From Chloroflexota bacterium (GTDB lineage Bacteria > Chloroflexota > Anaerolineae > Aggregatilineales > UBA3940), in NCBI GenBank assembly GCA_011051745.1, contig DRKO01000058.1, positions 1-6,807 of the forward strand: a DNA stretch of 6,807 bases, given 5' to 3'. Position 1 is the first letter of the stretch; every line of letters starts with the position of its first letter. Both the position numbers and the translations under genes were made by a program. Below the pieces are notes generated by a model. It was not told the DNA's origin. It worked only from the letters and a program-made list of their open reading frames with translations, and searched no databases. Shown here in pieces: positions 1 through 5,782 of this stretch.

Positions 1-1
1 C

Positions 2-577
2 CAGATCATGGAAGAGGGTCACCTCTCCGATGCGCGGGGGCGGATGGTGGACTTCCGCAACACGATTATCATCATGACCAGCAACGTCGGCGCGGACACC
101 ATCAAGCGCAGCACTCAGCTTGGGTTCAACGTCCCGCATGACGAAGAGATCGCGGAGAGCGAGGCCTATGAGGAGATGCGCAAGAAGCTGATGGAGCAAC
201 TCCGCCGGGCCTTCCGTCCGGAGTTCCTCAACCGTGTGGATGCGACAATCGTTTTCCGCTCACTGACGAAGAACGAGATCACGGAGATCGTGGACCTGCT
301 GCTGAGCGACGTGCGCGAGCGGCTGCTTGAGCACGACATCAAGCTGGAGGTCACCCAGGCGGCCAAGGAATATCTGGCCGAGCGCGGGTACGATCCGGAG
401 TACGGGGCGCGACCGCTGCGGCGCGTCATTCAGAACGAGGTGGAGGACGCGCTCTCGGACGGCATCCTGGCGGGCCGTCTGGAGGCGGGGCACGTCATCG
501 TGGTTGACTATGTGGATGGCGAACTGACCTTCACGCAGCGCGAGGATGAGCTTGAGATGCCCGCTCCGATGACATAG
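2..577 (+). CDS. clpC: ATP-dependent Clp protease ATP-binding subunit ClpC, C-terminal part (5' partial)
   Basis: Cytoplasmic AAA+ unfoldase that feeds proteins to the ClpP peptidase. Only the end of the second ATPase domain (D2) and the C-terminal cap are present; the frame is open to the left edge, so the true start lies outside. Counting from the Met at position 8, I see the sensor-1 segment IIIMTSNVGA (20-29), an LGF tripeptide (38-40) at the place of the ClpP-docking loop, the arginine-finger segment FRPEFLNRVD (69-78), and the sensor-2 segment GARPLRR (133-139) in the D2-small domain. ClpB disaggregases lack the ClpP-docking loop, so its presence favours ClpC. The segment also reads very like Bacillus ClpC from memory, where the tripeptide is VGF. 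The last 15 or so residues are an ordinary acidic tail. ClpE or another ClpP-linked Hsp100 is less likely. The family is certain; ClpC over its relatives is likely. Confidence 0.93.
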   Translation, partial: QIMEEGHLSDARGRMVDFRNTIIIMTSNVGADTIKRSTQLGFNVPHDEEIAESEAYEEMRKKLMEQLRRAFRPEFLNRVDATIVFRSLTKNEITEIVDLLLSDVRERLLEHDIKLEVTQAAKEYLAERGYDPEYGARPLRRVIQNEVEDALSDGILAGRLEAGHVIVVDYVDGELTFTQREDELEMPAPMT

Positions 578-606
578 CGACCTCTCCACATCAGCCGGAA
601 TCACAG

Positions 607-641
607 GCGGGGTCAGCGTGATGCTGGCCCCGCTTTCTGTT
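607..641 (+). terminator. Intrinsic terminator of clpC
   Basis: An 11-bp stem pairs 607-617 (GCGGGGTCAGC) with 623-633 (GCTGGCCCCGC), with one G-U wobble and a 5-nt loop, followed by the T-rich run TTTCTGTT. It starts 30 nt after the clpC stop codon. The T tract is interrupted, so termination may be partial. Confidence 0.8.
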
Positions 642-668
642 ACTCTGCCGCCGGGTTGTCCGGTGCGC

Positions 669-674
669 TATACT
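669..674 (+). promoter_or_regulatory. Possible -10 element of the endonuclease III gene
   Basis: TATACT matches the sigma-70 -10 consensus at 5 of 6 positions and lies between the clpC terminator and the nuclease start, where a promoter is expected. I see no good -35 at 16-18 nt upstream (the sequence there is near TGCCGC), so this is weak. Confidence 0.3.
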
Positions 675-721
675 TGTCCCATTCTGTCAGTCACACAGCA
701 CCCGGAGGGATAAGTTTCCCC

Positions 722-1423
722 ATGAGCAACGACGAACTTCTGGCCCGCAAAGAAAAGTATCAACGGGTGGCAGCCGCGCTGAGGAAAGAATACGGAGCCC
801 CGCAGTGGCGGCAACATCTGCCACCGGTGGATGAGCTGGTGAGTACGATCCTCTCGCAGAACACCTCCGACACGAATCGGGACCGCGCTTTCTACGCGCT
901 CAAAGAACGCTTCCCGAACTGGGAGGCAGTGCGCGACGCAGACGTAGAGGAGGTGATCGAGACGATCCGCCCCGCCGGACTGGCAAACCAGAAAGGGCCG
1001 CGCATTCAGGCCGCGCTGCGCTACCTGACGGAAACGCAGGGCCGGATCACACTCGACCACCTGAAGGATACGGACGTTGAGGAGGCAAAGGCCTGGCTGA
1101 CCGCGATAAAAGGGATCGGCCCCAAGACGGCCGCCATCATCCTTCTCTTCGGGATGAATAAACCCGCCTTTCCGGTGGATACGCACGTCCACCGCGTCAC
1201 GCGGAGGCTGGGGCTGATCGGCCCCCGCACCAGCGCCGAGAAAGCTCACGAGGAACTGGAGAAGATCGTCCCGCCGGAGGAGTACTACGCCTTTCACCTG
1301 CAGGTGATCCAGCACGGGCGGAAAGTGTGCCACGCACGCAACCCCAAATGCGGGGTCTGTGTGCTTCAGAGCGAGTGCGACTATTTCAACGCGCCCGACC
1401 CCGACGGGCAGGGAGACAGGTAA
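722..1423 (+). CDS. nth: Endonuclease III family DNA glycosylase/AP lyase (4Fe-4S)
   Basis: Base-excision-repair enzyme expected to remove oxidised pyrimidines and cut at abasic sites. The product is 233 residues. Visible parts: the N-terminal helical segment VSTILSQNTSDTN (40-52); the helix-hairpin-helix LTAIKGIGPKTAA (126-138) with the expected nucleophile Lys135; FPVDTHVHRV (150-159) with catalytic Asp153; and four cysteines at 203, 210, 213 and 219 in the C-X6-C-X2-C-X5-C spacing of the iron-sulfur cluster. The Lys-to-Asp distance of 18 equals that in E. coli Nth (K120/D138). The ATG at 722 follows GGAGGGA (704-710) by 11 nt. A TTG at 656 in the same frame would add 22 non-conserved residues overlapping the promoter region, so I reject it. 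The protein is a little longer than E. coli Nth (211), with a short polar tail after the cluster. Substrate range cannot be read from the sequence. Confidence 0.93.
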   Translation: MSNDELLARKEKYQRVAAALRKEYGAPQWRQHLPPVDELVSTILSQNTSDTNRDRAFYALKERFPNWEAVRDADVEEVIETIRPAGLANQKGPRIQAALRYLTETQGRITLDHLKDTDVEEAKAWLTAIKGIGPKTAAIILLFGMNKPAFPVDTHVHRVTRRLGLIGPRTSAEKAHEELEKIVPPEEYYAFHLQVIQHGRKVCHARNPKCGVCVLQSECDYFNAPDPDGQGDR

Positions 1424-1429
1424 ACCCCC

Positions 1430-2545
1430 TCACTCGATCACGCGCCGGAGAGTGCGCGTGGAGACGAAGGTCATAACGAGGGTCAGAAAGAGGATGGCGA
1501 GAGCATCCGGCCACAGGGCCGTAATATTCGCGCCTTTCAGCATCACGCCGCGCACGATGGTCAGGTAGTGCTGTAGAGGGATTGCCCACGAGACACGCTG
1601 GAGCGCGAGCGGCAACGTGGTGATCGGAACCAGATAGCCCGAAAGCGTCATCGCCAGCATTGCCCACACAAATACGACGGTGGTGGCCTGCTGCTGGGAG
1701 CGGGCGATTGTGGAGATCAGCAGAGCGTAGCTGATCTCACAGGCGAGGTAGAGAATCGTCAGCCCGAACAGCACCGCGAAGGAGCCCCGAAAAGGCACTT
1801 CAAACACGACCTGCGTCACGGCCAGCATGATGAGAAAGTCAATGATGCCGATGATCAGAGGTGTAATGGCCTTCCCGGCGATGATCTCAAGCTGGCGAAG
1901 CGGGGTGATGGTCAGCATCTCAATCGTGCCGATCTCCCTCTCCCGCACGATCCCCATCACGGCGACCAGCGTCGTGATCTCGAAGGTGATCAGCCCCAGT
2001 TGTGAAGTGATCGAATCGGGCCGGAAGTCGAGCGTCTGATTGAACAACGCCTCCGGATGCACCCTGATCCCACCCCGCGATGGTAGATCGGCATCCACCA
2101 GCACGTCATCCACCAGCGACTGGACCGCCCCCTGGGCCGCCCCCAGCGTTCGGCTGGCGATCATCCAGCTTACCCCGTCAATGATGACCTGCAACTGGGC
2201 CGTTTCCGTCGTTGAGCGGGTGTCTTCCATAAACCCCGGCGGGATCACGACGATGCCCATCGCATCTCCCCGGTTGATCAGGTCGCGGGCCTGCTCCAGG
2301 TTGTCCGGAAAGTAGGCCACAACCAGCTCACTCGTGTTGTCAAGGGCGGTGATGATCTCCCGGCTCAGGGGGGAAAGGTCGTAATCCACAACGGCGATAG
2401 GGATGTCCTGAATGTCCTGCCCGATGGCGCGTCCCAGCAGGATGATCTGCAGCATCGGCCCCAGCAGCGAAAAGCCCAGCAGAACGCGGTCTCGCGAGAA
2501 CTGGATGATCTCTTTGTGAATCAGTGCCATCAAGCGGTGAAACAT
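1430..2545 (-). CDS. ABC-2 type transporter permease (second gene of pair)
   Basis: Integral membrane subunit of an ABC exporter, 371 residues. It shows the ABC-2 layout: a short cytoplasmic N-terminus, one membrane segment (about 22-42), a large soluble extracytoplasmic domain (about 45-180), then five more hydrophobic segments (about 183-200, 222-247, 254-278, 287-307, 347-363). The family signature IVREREIGTIEMLTITP is at 199-215, after the second membrane segment, and the C-terminal block has HYLTIVRGVMLKG (326-338) and LWP (344-346). The layout resembles YbhS/YbhR and YhhJ-type permeases. The ATG at 2545 follows AAAGG by 7 nt, and the gene starts 15 nt after the stop of the upstream paralogue, so the two are surely co-transcribed. 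Its 3' end faces the nuclease gene with 6 bp between the stops. No ATPase gene is present, so the substrate is unknown. Drug or lipid-like export is a guess from the family. Confidence 0.9.
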   Translation of the reverse strand: MFHRLMALIHKEIIQFSRDRVLLGFSLLGPMLQIILLGRAIGQDIQDIPIAVVDYDLSPLSREIITALDNTSELVVAYFPDNLEQARDLINRGDAMGIVVIPPGFMEDTRSTTETAQLQVIIDGVSWMIASRTLGAAQGAVQSLVDDVLVDADLPSRGGIRVHPEALFNQTLDFRPDSITSQLGLITFEITTLVAVMGIVREREIGTIEMLTITPLRQLEIIAGKAITPLIIGIIDFLIMLAVTQVVFEVPFRGSFAVLFGLTILYLACEISYALLISTIARSQQQATTVVFVWAMLAMTLSGYLVPITTLPLALQRVSWAIPLQHYLTIVRGVMLKGANITALWPDALAILFLTLVMTFVSTRTLRRVIE

Positions 2546-2560
2546 AACGCTGCCTTTGAC

Positions 2561-3676
2561 CTACCGGAGTTTCTTCGAGAAAGACAGGATGCTGGCTGCA
2601 AGGGCTATGAACGCCATTCCGGCCAGCGCCAGCGCTTCCGGCCACAGTTCAACCAGTGTCACGCCCTTGAGCGCGACCCCCCGCGAGATGACGATGTAAT
2701 GCGTGCTGGGCAGGCTGAAAGCCAGCGCCTCGGAGAGGAACGACGACTTGTCAATCGGGAGGATCAGGCCGCTGAGGAAAAAGCTGGGAATGAACAGCGT
2801 CAGCAGGACGATAGAAGTCACCGTCCGCTGGCTGGGGACGTAGTTAGCGATGAAAAGGCAGAACCCCATTACGGCCAGCATGTAATCTGCGGTGAGCAGC
2901 ATGTAAAGCCCCAGCTTCCCCCGGAAGGGAACCCGGAACCAGTAGACGGCCACCGCCAGAGCCAGCAACGTGCCGATCACGCCCAGGCTGAGGTAGACGA
3001 CCAGCTTACCCATCAACAGCTCATGCCCCAGAACGGGCGTCGTCACCAGCGTTTCAAACGTGCCGCTTTCCTTCTCACGGGCAATGCCGAGGGCAACGGC
3101 CATCGCGGGCAGGATTAACACCAGCGCCATCAGGCCGGGAACCATACTGAACTGTGATCGCAGGTTGGCGTTGAACCAGACCCGTATCCGAACATCAAAC
3201 GGCAGGATGCCCGGTTCGCCCAGATCGGCCACATAGGCCTGAGTACGCTGCTCAATGGAGTTGATGACCTGAAACGCGGTCCCGGCGTCGCTGCCGTCAA
3301 CGATCAGGTTCACAGAGGCCTGCTCGTGGGCGCTCAGGTGACGTCCGAAGCCGGGAGGGATGACCAGCGCCGCATCGGCGCGGCCCATCTGGAATAGCTC
3401 TACGACTTCGTCATAGTTCTGGAAAGTTGCGACGAGCCGGACATCGCCGTCGGCGGTCAGGGCGTGGATGTACTCCAGCGATTGCGGGGATTGATCCTGA
3501 TCGTTTAAGGCGAGGTGGGCCCGGTCAACGTCGAAGGAGAAGATGTAGGCAAGAAGGGTAAGCAAGACGGCTGGGGAAAGGATGGTGAGAAACAGGAAGC
3601 CGGGGTCCAGCCAGATATGCTTGTACTCCTTGATGATGATTGCGGCAGTACGACGTAACGAGTTTCTTAGTTTCAA
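2561..3676 (-). CDS. ABC-2 type transporter permease (first gene of pair)
   Basis: Paralogue of the downstream permease, by chance also 371 residues, with the same six-segment layout: hydrophobic stretches near 27-47, 178-198, 222-245, 256-278, 286-307 and 346-365, and an extracytoplasmic domain at about 50-175. Matching motifs are IAREKESGTFETLVTTP (198-214) and HYIVISRGVALKG (326-338) followed by LWP (344-346). The start is TTG at 3676, supported by a perfect GGAGG (minus strand, at 3683-3687) 6 nt upstream and by the lack of any ATG before the first membrane segment. The initial residues KLRNSLRRTAAIIIKEYKHI are a basic cytoplasmic lead-in typical of the family. The two permeases probably form a heterodimeric channel. 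The gene is divergent from rpsB across about 314 bp, so no ATPase can precede it in the same transcript. Confidence 0.9.
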   Translation of the reverse strand: MKLRNSLRRTAAIIIKEYKHIWLDPGFLFLTILSPAVLLTLLAYIFSFDVDRAHLALNDQDQSPQSLEYIHALTADGDVRLVATFQNYDEVVELFQMGRADAALVIPPGFGRHLSAHEQASVNLIVDGSDAGTAFQVINSIEQRTQAYVADLGEPGILPFDVRIRVWFNANLRSQFSMVPGLMALVLILPAMAVALGIAREKESGTFETLVTTPVLGHELLMGKLVVYLSLGVIGTLLALAVAVYWFRVPFRGKLGLYMLLTADYMLAVMGFCLFIANYVPSQRTVTSIVLLTLFIPSFFLSGLILPIDKSSFLSEALAFSLPSTHYIVISRGVALKGVTLVELWPEALALAGMAFIALAASILSFSKKLR

Positions 3677-3682
3677 CAGTGG

Positions 3683-3687
3683 CCTCC
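3683..3687 (-). promoter_or_regulatory. Shine-Dalgarno site deciding the TTG start of the first permease
   Basis: GGAGG on the minus strand lies 6 nt before TTG at 3676. It fixes this non-ATG start, as no other initiation codon fits in front of the first membrane segment. Confidence 0.8.
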
Positions 3688-3743
3688 ACGTCGCTGTGGC
3701 GCCTTCAGGAAAGAGTCCCGGTCTAGCCGCATGAAGTGGCTCA

Positions 3744-3772
3744 AATATACAGCAAAGATCACGAAAAATCTA
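3744..3772 (-). promoter_or_regulatory. Candidate promoter of the permease operon
   Basis: On the minus strand, TATATT (3744-3749, 5 of 6 to the -10 consensus) is preceded at 17 nt by TAGATT (3767-3772, 3 of 6 to the -35 consensus). The site sits in the only clearly AT-rich patch of the divergent region and would give a leader of about 60 nt before the TTG start. The -35 is poor, so confidence is modest. Confidence 0.4.
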
Positions 3773-3803
3773 CCGCCGCGCGTCTCAGGGCCGCGCGGAT
3801 GCG

Positions 3804-3832
3804 TTGTAGTTTGTCCTGCGGTACGTTATAAT
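3804..3832 (+). promoter_or_regulatory. Promoter of rpsB (sigma-70 type)
   Basis: A perfect TATAAT (3827-3832) lies 17 nt downstream of TTGTAG (3804-3809, 3 of 6 to TTGACA). Transcription would begin near 3839-3840, giving an rpsB leader of about 150 nt. The ideal -10 and ideal spacing make this the best promoter in the window. Confidence 0.7.
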
Positions 3833-3838
3833 TCCGCT

Positions 3839-3990
3839 CGGCCCGGCACTTATGTACCATGCCGGGCCCCCGTACGTTGAAGTGCGGAGCCTGCACGTTG
3901 CCTGATCCGGGCGGTCGTGCCGGCCTGTCAGGGCCGGTTCCGCTGCGGATATGAAGGCGGCGGAAGATTAAAACGAAAGGACCTTCAAAC
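3839..3990 (+). promoter_or_regulatory. Structured 5' leader of rpsB, candidate S2 autoregulatory RNA
   Basis: Three stem-loops can be drawn by eye. The first is a perfect 9-bp stem, 3840-3848 with 3860-3868 (GGCCCGGCA/TGCCGGGCC, 11-nt loop), right at the predicted 5' end. The second is CCGGCC/GGCCGG, 3920-3925 with 3932-3937. The third is a 9-bp stem with one wobble, 3938-3946 with 3957-3965, directly abutting the second. None is followed by a T run, so they are not terminators. The ribosome binding site AAAGGA (3976-3981) lies 9 nt before the rpsB ATG and 10 nt after the last stem. S2 represses its own operon through the rpsB leader in E. coli, and this leader may do the same. That role is inference; the folds are what the sequence shows. 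Confidence 0.5.
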
Positions 3991-5004
3991 ATGACCGTTA
4001 CCTCGAACGCTTCTATCACCATGAAGTCTCTGCTCGAAACGGGTGTCCACTTCGGGCATCGCGTCCGCAAGTGGAACCCGAAGATGAGACCCTACATCTT
4101 CACCGAGCGGAATGGCATTCACATCATTGACCTTCATCAGACCCTTAAAGCGCTCCGTGAGGCCTATGACGTGGTGCGCGAGCAGATCGCCGACGGAGGG
4201 AGCATCCTGTTCGTCGGAACCAAGCGTCAGGCCCAGGAGATCATCGCCCGTGAGGCGCAGCGCTGCGGGATGCCTTATGTTAACCAGCGCTGGCTGGGCG
4301 GGACCCTGACAAACTGGCGCACGATCCGGCAACGGATCGAATACCTGAAAGACCTGGAGGCCCGCCGCGACCGGGGCGAGTTCGACCTGCTGGCCAAGAA
4401 AGAGGCTTTGAACCTCAACCGGAAGATCGAAAAGCTCAACGCCCGCCTGGGCGGCATCCGCGAGATGAAAGACTTGCCGAACCTGCTCTTCGTCGTGGAT
4501 GTCCGCCGCGAGCATACAGCCGTCCACGAGGCCAACATCCTCAACATCCCCATCATCGCAATGGTGGATACCAACTGCGACCCGGACCCCATTGATTACG
4601 TAATTCCGGCCAACGACGACGCTATCCGGGCGATCAAGCTGATCACAGGTGTGATCGCCGATGCTGTGCTGGAAGGGCTGGCGCTGCGCAAAGAGGAAGA
4701 AGAGGAAGCCGAGCTTGCCGAGGTGTACGACTACGAGGCAGCGGCTGAAGAAGAAGTTGCCGACGAGGATTTCCTCGGGCAGGCCACTCTGGAGAAGCTG
4801 AAGAGCGGAGTCCTGGACTTCGGAGACGAAGAGGAAGAGGCTGAAGCCGCTGAGGAAGAAGAAGCTGCCCCGGCTGAGGCACAGGAGAGCCCGGCGGATG
4901 AGGCCCCGGCAGACGAAGCGGTCGCCGGGGAGCCGGAGGCCGGAGCCGGGGAGACTGCCGAGTCTGAAGCAGAGGAAAGCAACGAAGAGACCCCTGAGAG
5001 CTAA
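3991..5004 (+). CDS. rpsB: 30S ribosomal protein S2 with long acidic C-terminal extension
   Basis: Structural protein of the small ribosomal subunit, needed to bring S1 (where present) and mRNA to the 30S platform. Core motifs are clear: MKSLLETGVHFGHRVRKWNPKM (11-32), ILFVGTKRQAQEII (72-85), VNQRWLGGTLTNW (97-109), LPNLLFVVD (162-170), and IAMVDTNCDPDPIDYVIPANDD (189-210). The core ends near residue 234. Bacterial S2 is usually about 230-260 residues, but this one has 337: the last 103 (235-337) hold 43 Asp/Glu and only two Lys, with Ala/Pro-rich filler and one less biased segment, FLGQATLEKLKSGVLDF (261-277). The ATG at 3991 has AAAGGA 9 nt upstream; the internal ATG at 4021 would remove only the variable first ten residues and has no better site. 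It heads the rpsB-tsf transcript. Confidence 0.97.
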   Translation: MTVTSNASITMKSLLETGVHFGHRVRKWNPKMRPYIFTERNGIHIIDLHQTLKALREAYDVVREQIADGGSILFVGTKRQAQEIIAREAQRCGMPYVNQRWLGGTLTNWRTIRQRIEYLKDLEARRDRGEFDLLAKKEALNLNRKIEKLNARLGGIREMKDLPNLLFVVDVRREHTAVHEANILNIPIIAMVDTNCDPDPIDYVIPANDDAIRAIKLITGVIADAVLEGLALRKEEEEEAELAEVYDYEAAAEEEVADEDFLGQATLEKLKSGVLDFGDEEEEAEAAEEEEAAPAEAQESPADEAPADEAVAGEPEAGAGETAESEAEESNEETPES

Positions 5005-5013
5005 AAAGCTCTC
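4996..5013 (+). other. Stem-loop across the rpsB stop codon
   Basis: GAGAGCT (4996-5002) pairs perfectly with AGCTCTC (5007-5013) around an AAAA loop, and the rpsB TAA (5002-5004) lies within it. No T run follows, so it is not a simple terminator. It may be an RNA-processing or coupling element between rpsB and tsf. Confidence 0.45.
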
Positions 5014-5041
5014 TGACACTTACCAATGAGGGAAGACCTGC

Positions 5042-5662
5042 ATGACAGTAACCGCACAGATGATCAAAGAACTCCGCGAAGCGACGGGCGCGGCCTTCCT
5101 TGACTGCAAGAACGCGCTTGAGAAGTACGACGGAGATATCGAGAAGGCCAAGACCTACCTGGCAGAGAAGGGCCTTGCCACCGCCCGCAAGAAGGCCGGG
5201 CGTGAGGCTTCCGAAGGGTTGATCGAGACATACACCCACCACGGTGGACGGGTCGGCGTGATGGTGGAAGTCAACTGTGAGACGGACTTCGTCGCCAACA
5301 CCGATCGCTTCAAAGAACTGGCGCACGATCTTGCCCTTCACATTGCTTTCGCAAAGCCACTTTACGTAGACGTTGGCGATGTCCCTCAGGAGGTGCTGGA
5401 GGCGCAGAAAAAGGCCTTCCATGATGAGGCAAAGGCTCAGGGAAAGCCCGATCACATCATCGAGCGCATCGTAGAAGGACGCCTCAACAAGTTCTTCTCC
5501 GAGGTGTGTCTCCTGCAACAACCGTTCGTGAGAGACGACGAGATCACAGTAGGAGACCTGATCGTCCAGGTTGTCGCCGAGCTAAAGGAGAATATCCGCG
5601 TTCGCCGCTTTGTGCGGTACGAACTGGGAGAAGCATTACCTGAGACCGGCGAAGGGGCATAA
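5042..5662 (+). CDS. tsf: Elongation factor Ts (short form)
   Basis: Cytoplasmic guanine-nucleotide exchange factor that recharges EF-Tu with GTP during translation. The product is 206 residues. The N-terminal UBA-like domain covers about 1-50, with MIKELREATGAAFLDCKNAL (7-26). The core has VEVNCETDFVAN (75-86), whose TDFV is the EF-Tu-contacting signature, and a C-terminal segment ending with VRRFVRYELGE (187-197). At 206 residues it is much shorter than E. coli EF-Ts (283) and close to the Thermus-type short form, which lacks part of the core and the coiled-coil insert; this is normal in several phyla and does not indicate truncation. The ATG follows GAGGG (5028-5032) by 9 nt, and the gene begins 37 nt after the rpsB stop, so the two are very likely co-transcribed. 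Confidence 0.97.
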   Translation: MTVTAQMIKELREATGAAFLDCKNALEKYDGDIEKAKTYLAEKGLATARKKAGREASEGLIETYTHHGGRVGVMVEVNCETDFVANTDRFKELAHDLALHIAFAKPLYVDVGDVPQEVLEAQKKAFHDEAKAQGKPDHIIERIVEGRLNKFFSEVCLLQQPFVRDDEITVGDLIVQVVAELKENIRVRRFVRYELGEALPETGEGA

Positions 5663-5673
5663 TTCGTCAGGAC

Positions 5674-5710
5674 AGGGGGATTAGCGCAGACGGGCTAGTC
5701 CCCCTTTATT
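5674..5710 (+). terminator. Intrinsic terminator or attenuator between tsf and pyrH
   Basis: A 12-bp stem with one G-U wobble pairs 5674-5685 (AGGGGGATTAGC) with 5694-5705 (GCTAGTCCCCCT) around an 8-nt loop, followed by TTATT. It begins 11 nt after the tsf stop. The T tract is short and broken by an A, so read-through into pyrH is plausible. Confidence 0.75.
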
Positions 5711-5715
5711 CTGTC

Positions 5716-5747
5716 GGCTGCAGGCAGAACGACCTGACTCTGCAGCC
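5716..5747 (+). other. Stem-loop in the pyrH leader
   Basis: GGCTGCAG (5716-5723) pairs perfectly with CTGCAGCC (5740-5747) across a 16-nt loop, without a following T run. It lies between the upstream terminator and the pyrH ribosome binding site. I could not find a convincing promoter in 5711-5770, so whether this is leader RNA of a separate pyrH transcript or part of a longer one is open. Confidence 0.4.
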
Positions 5748-5768
5748 AGAGGACGTGCTTTTCGGTAC

Positions 5769-5774
5769 AGGGAG
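5769..5774 (+). promoter_or_regulatory. Shine-Dalgarno site deciding the TTG start of pyrH
   Basis: AGGGAG ends 8 nt before TTG at 5783. No ATG or GTG is available before the conserved LLKLGGESL segment, so this site fixes the start. Confidence 0.8.
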
Positions 5775-5782
5775 AAGGAACG

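Noticed and set aside
656..721. Upstream TTG start for the endonuclease III gene
   Set aside because: It would add 22 residues without family similarity and overlap the likely promoter; the ATG at 722 has a good ribosome binding site.
668..1333. Minus-strand open frame opposite the nuclease gene (221 codons)
   Set aside because: It is antisense to a gene with intact catalytic and iron-sulfur motifs and has no recognisable features of its own.
2516..3118. Plus-strand open frame opposite the first permease (200 codons)
   Set aside because: The composition is Gln/Arg/His/Asp-rich without domains, and it is fully antisense to a well-supported membrane protein gene.
3840..3868. Hairpin near the predicted rpsB mRNA 5' end as a terminator
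   Set aside because: A perfect stem but no T run after it on either strand, so I treat it as a leader structure.
3985..5019. Long open frame on the minus strand across all of rpsB (344 codons)
   Set aside because: It is the antisense shadow of a strongly conserved ribosomal gene. Its Leu/Phe-rich end mirrors the Glu codons of the acidic tail, and it has no family motif.
4643..5521. Minus-strand open frame spanning the end of rpsB and much of tsf (292 codons)
   Set aside because: It overlaps two secure genes, and its Pro/Arg/Leu-rich low-complexity stretch is what antisense of Glu/Ala-rich coding sequence gives.
5716..5747. CTGCAG pair as an insertion or attachment site
   Set aside because: The two copies form a simple stem-loop in an intergenic leader; there are no flanking direct repeats, integrase or foreign base composition.
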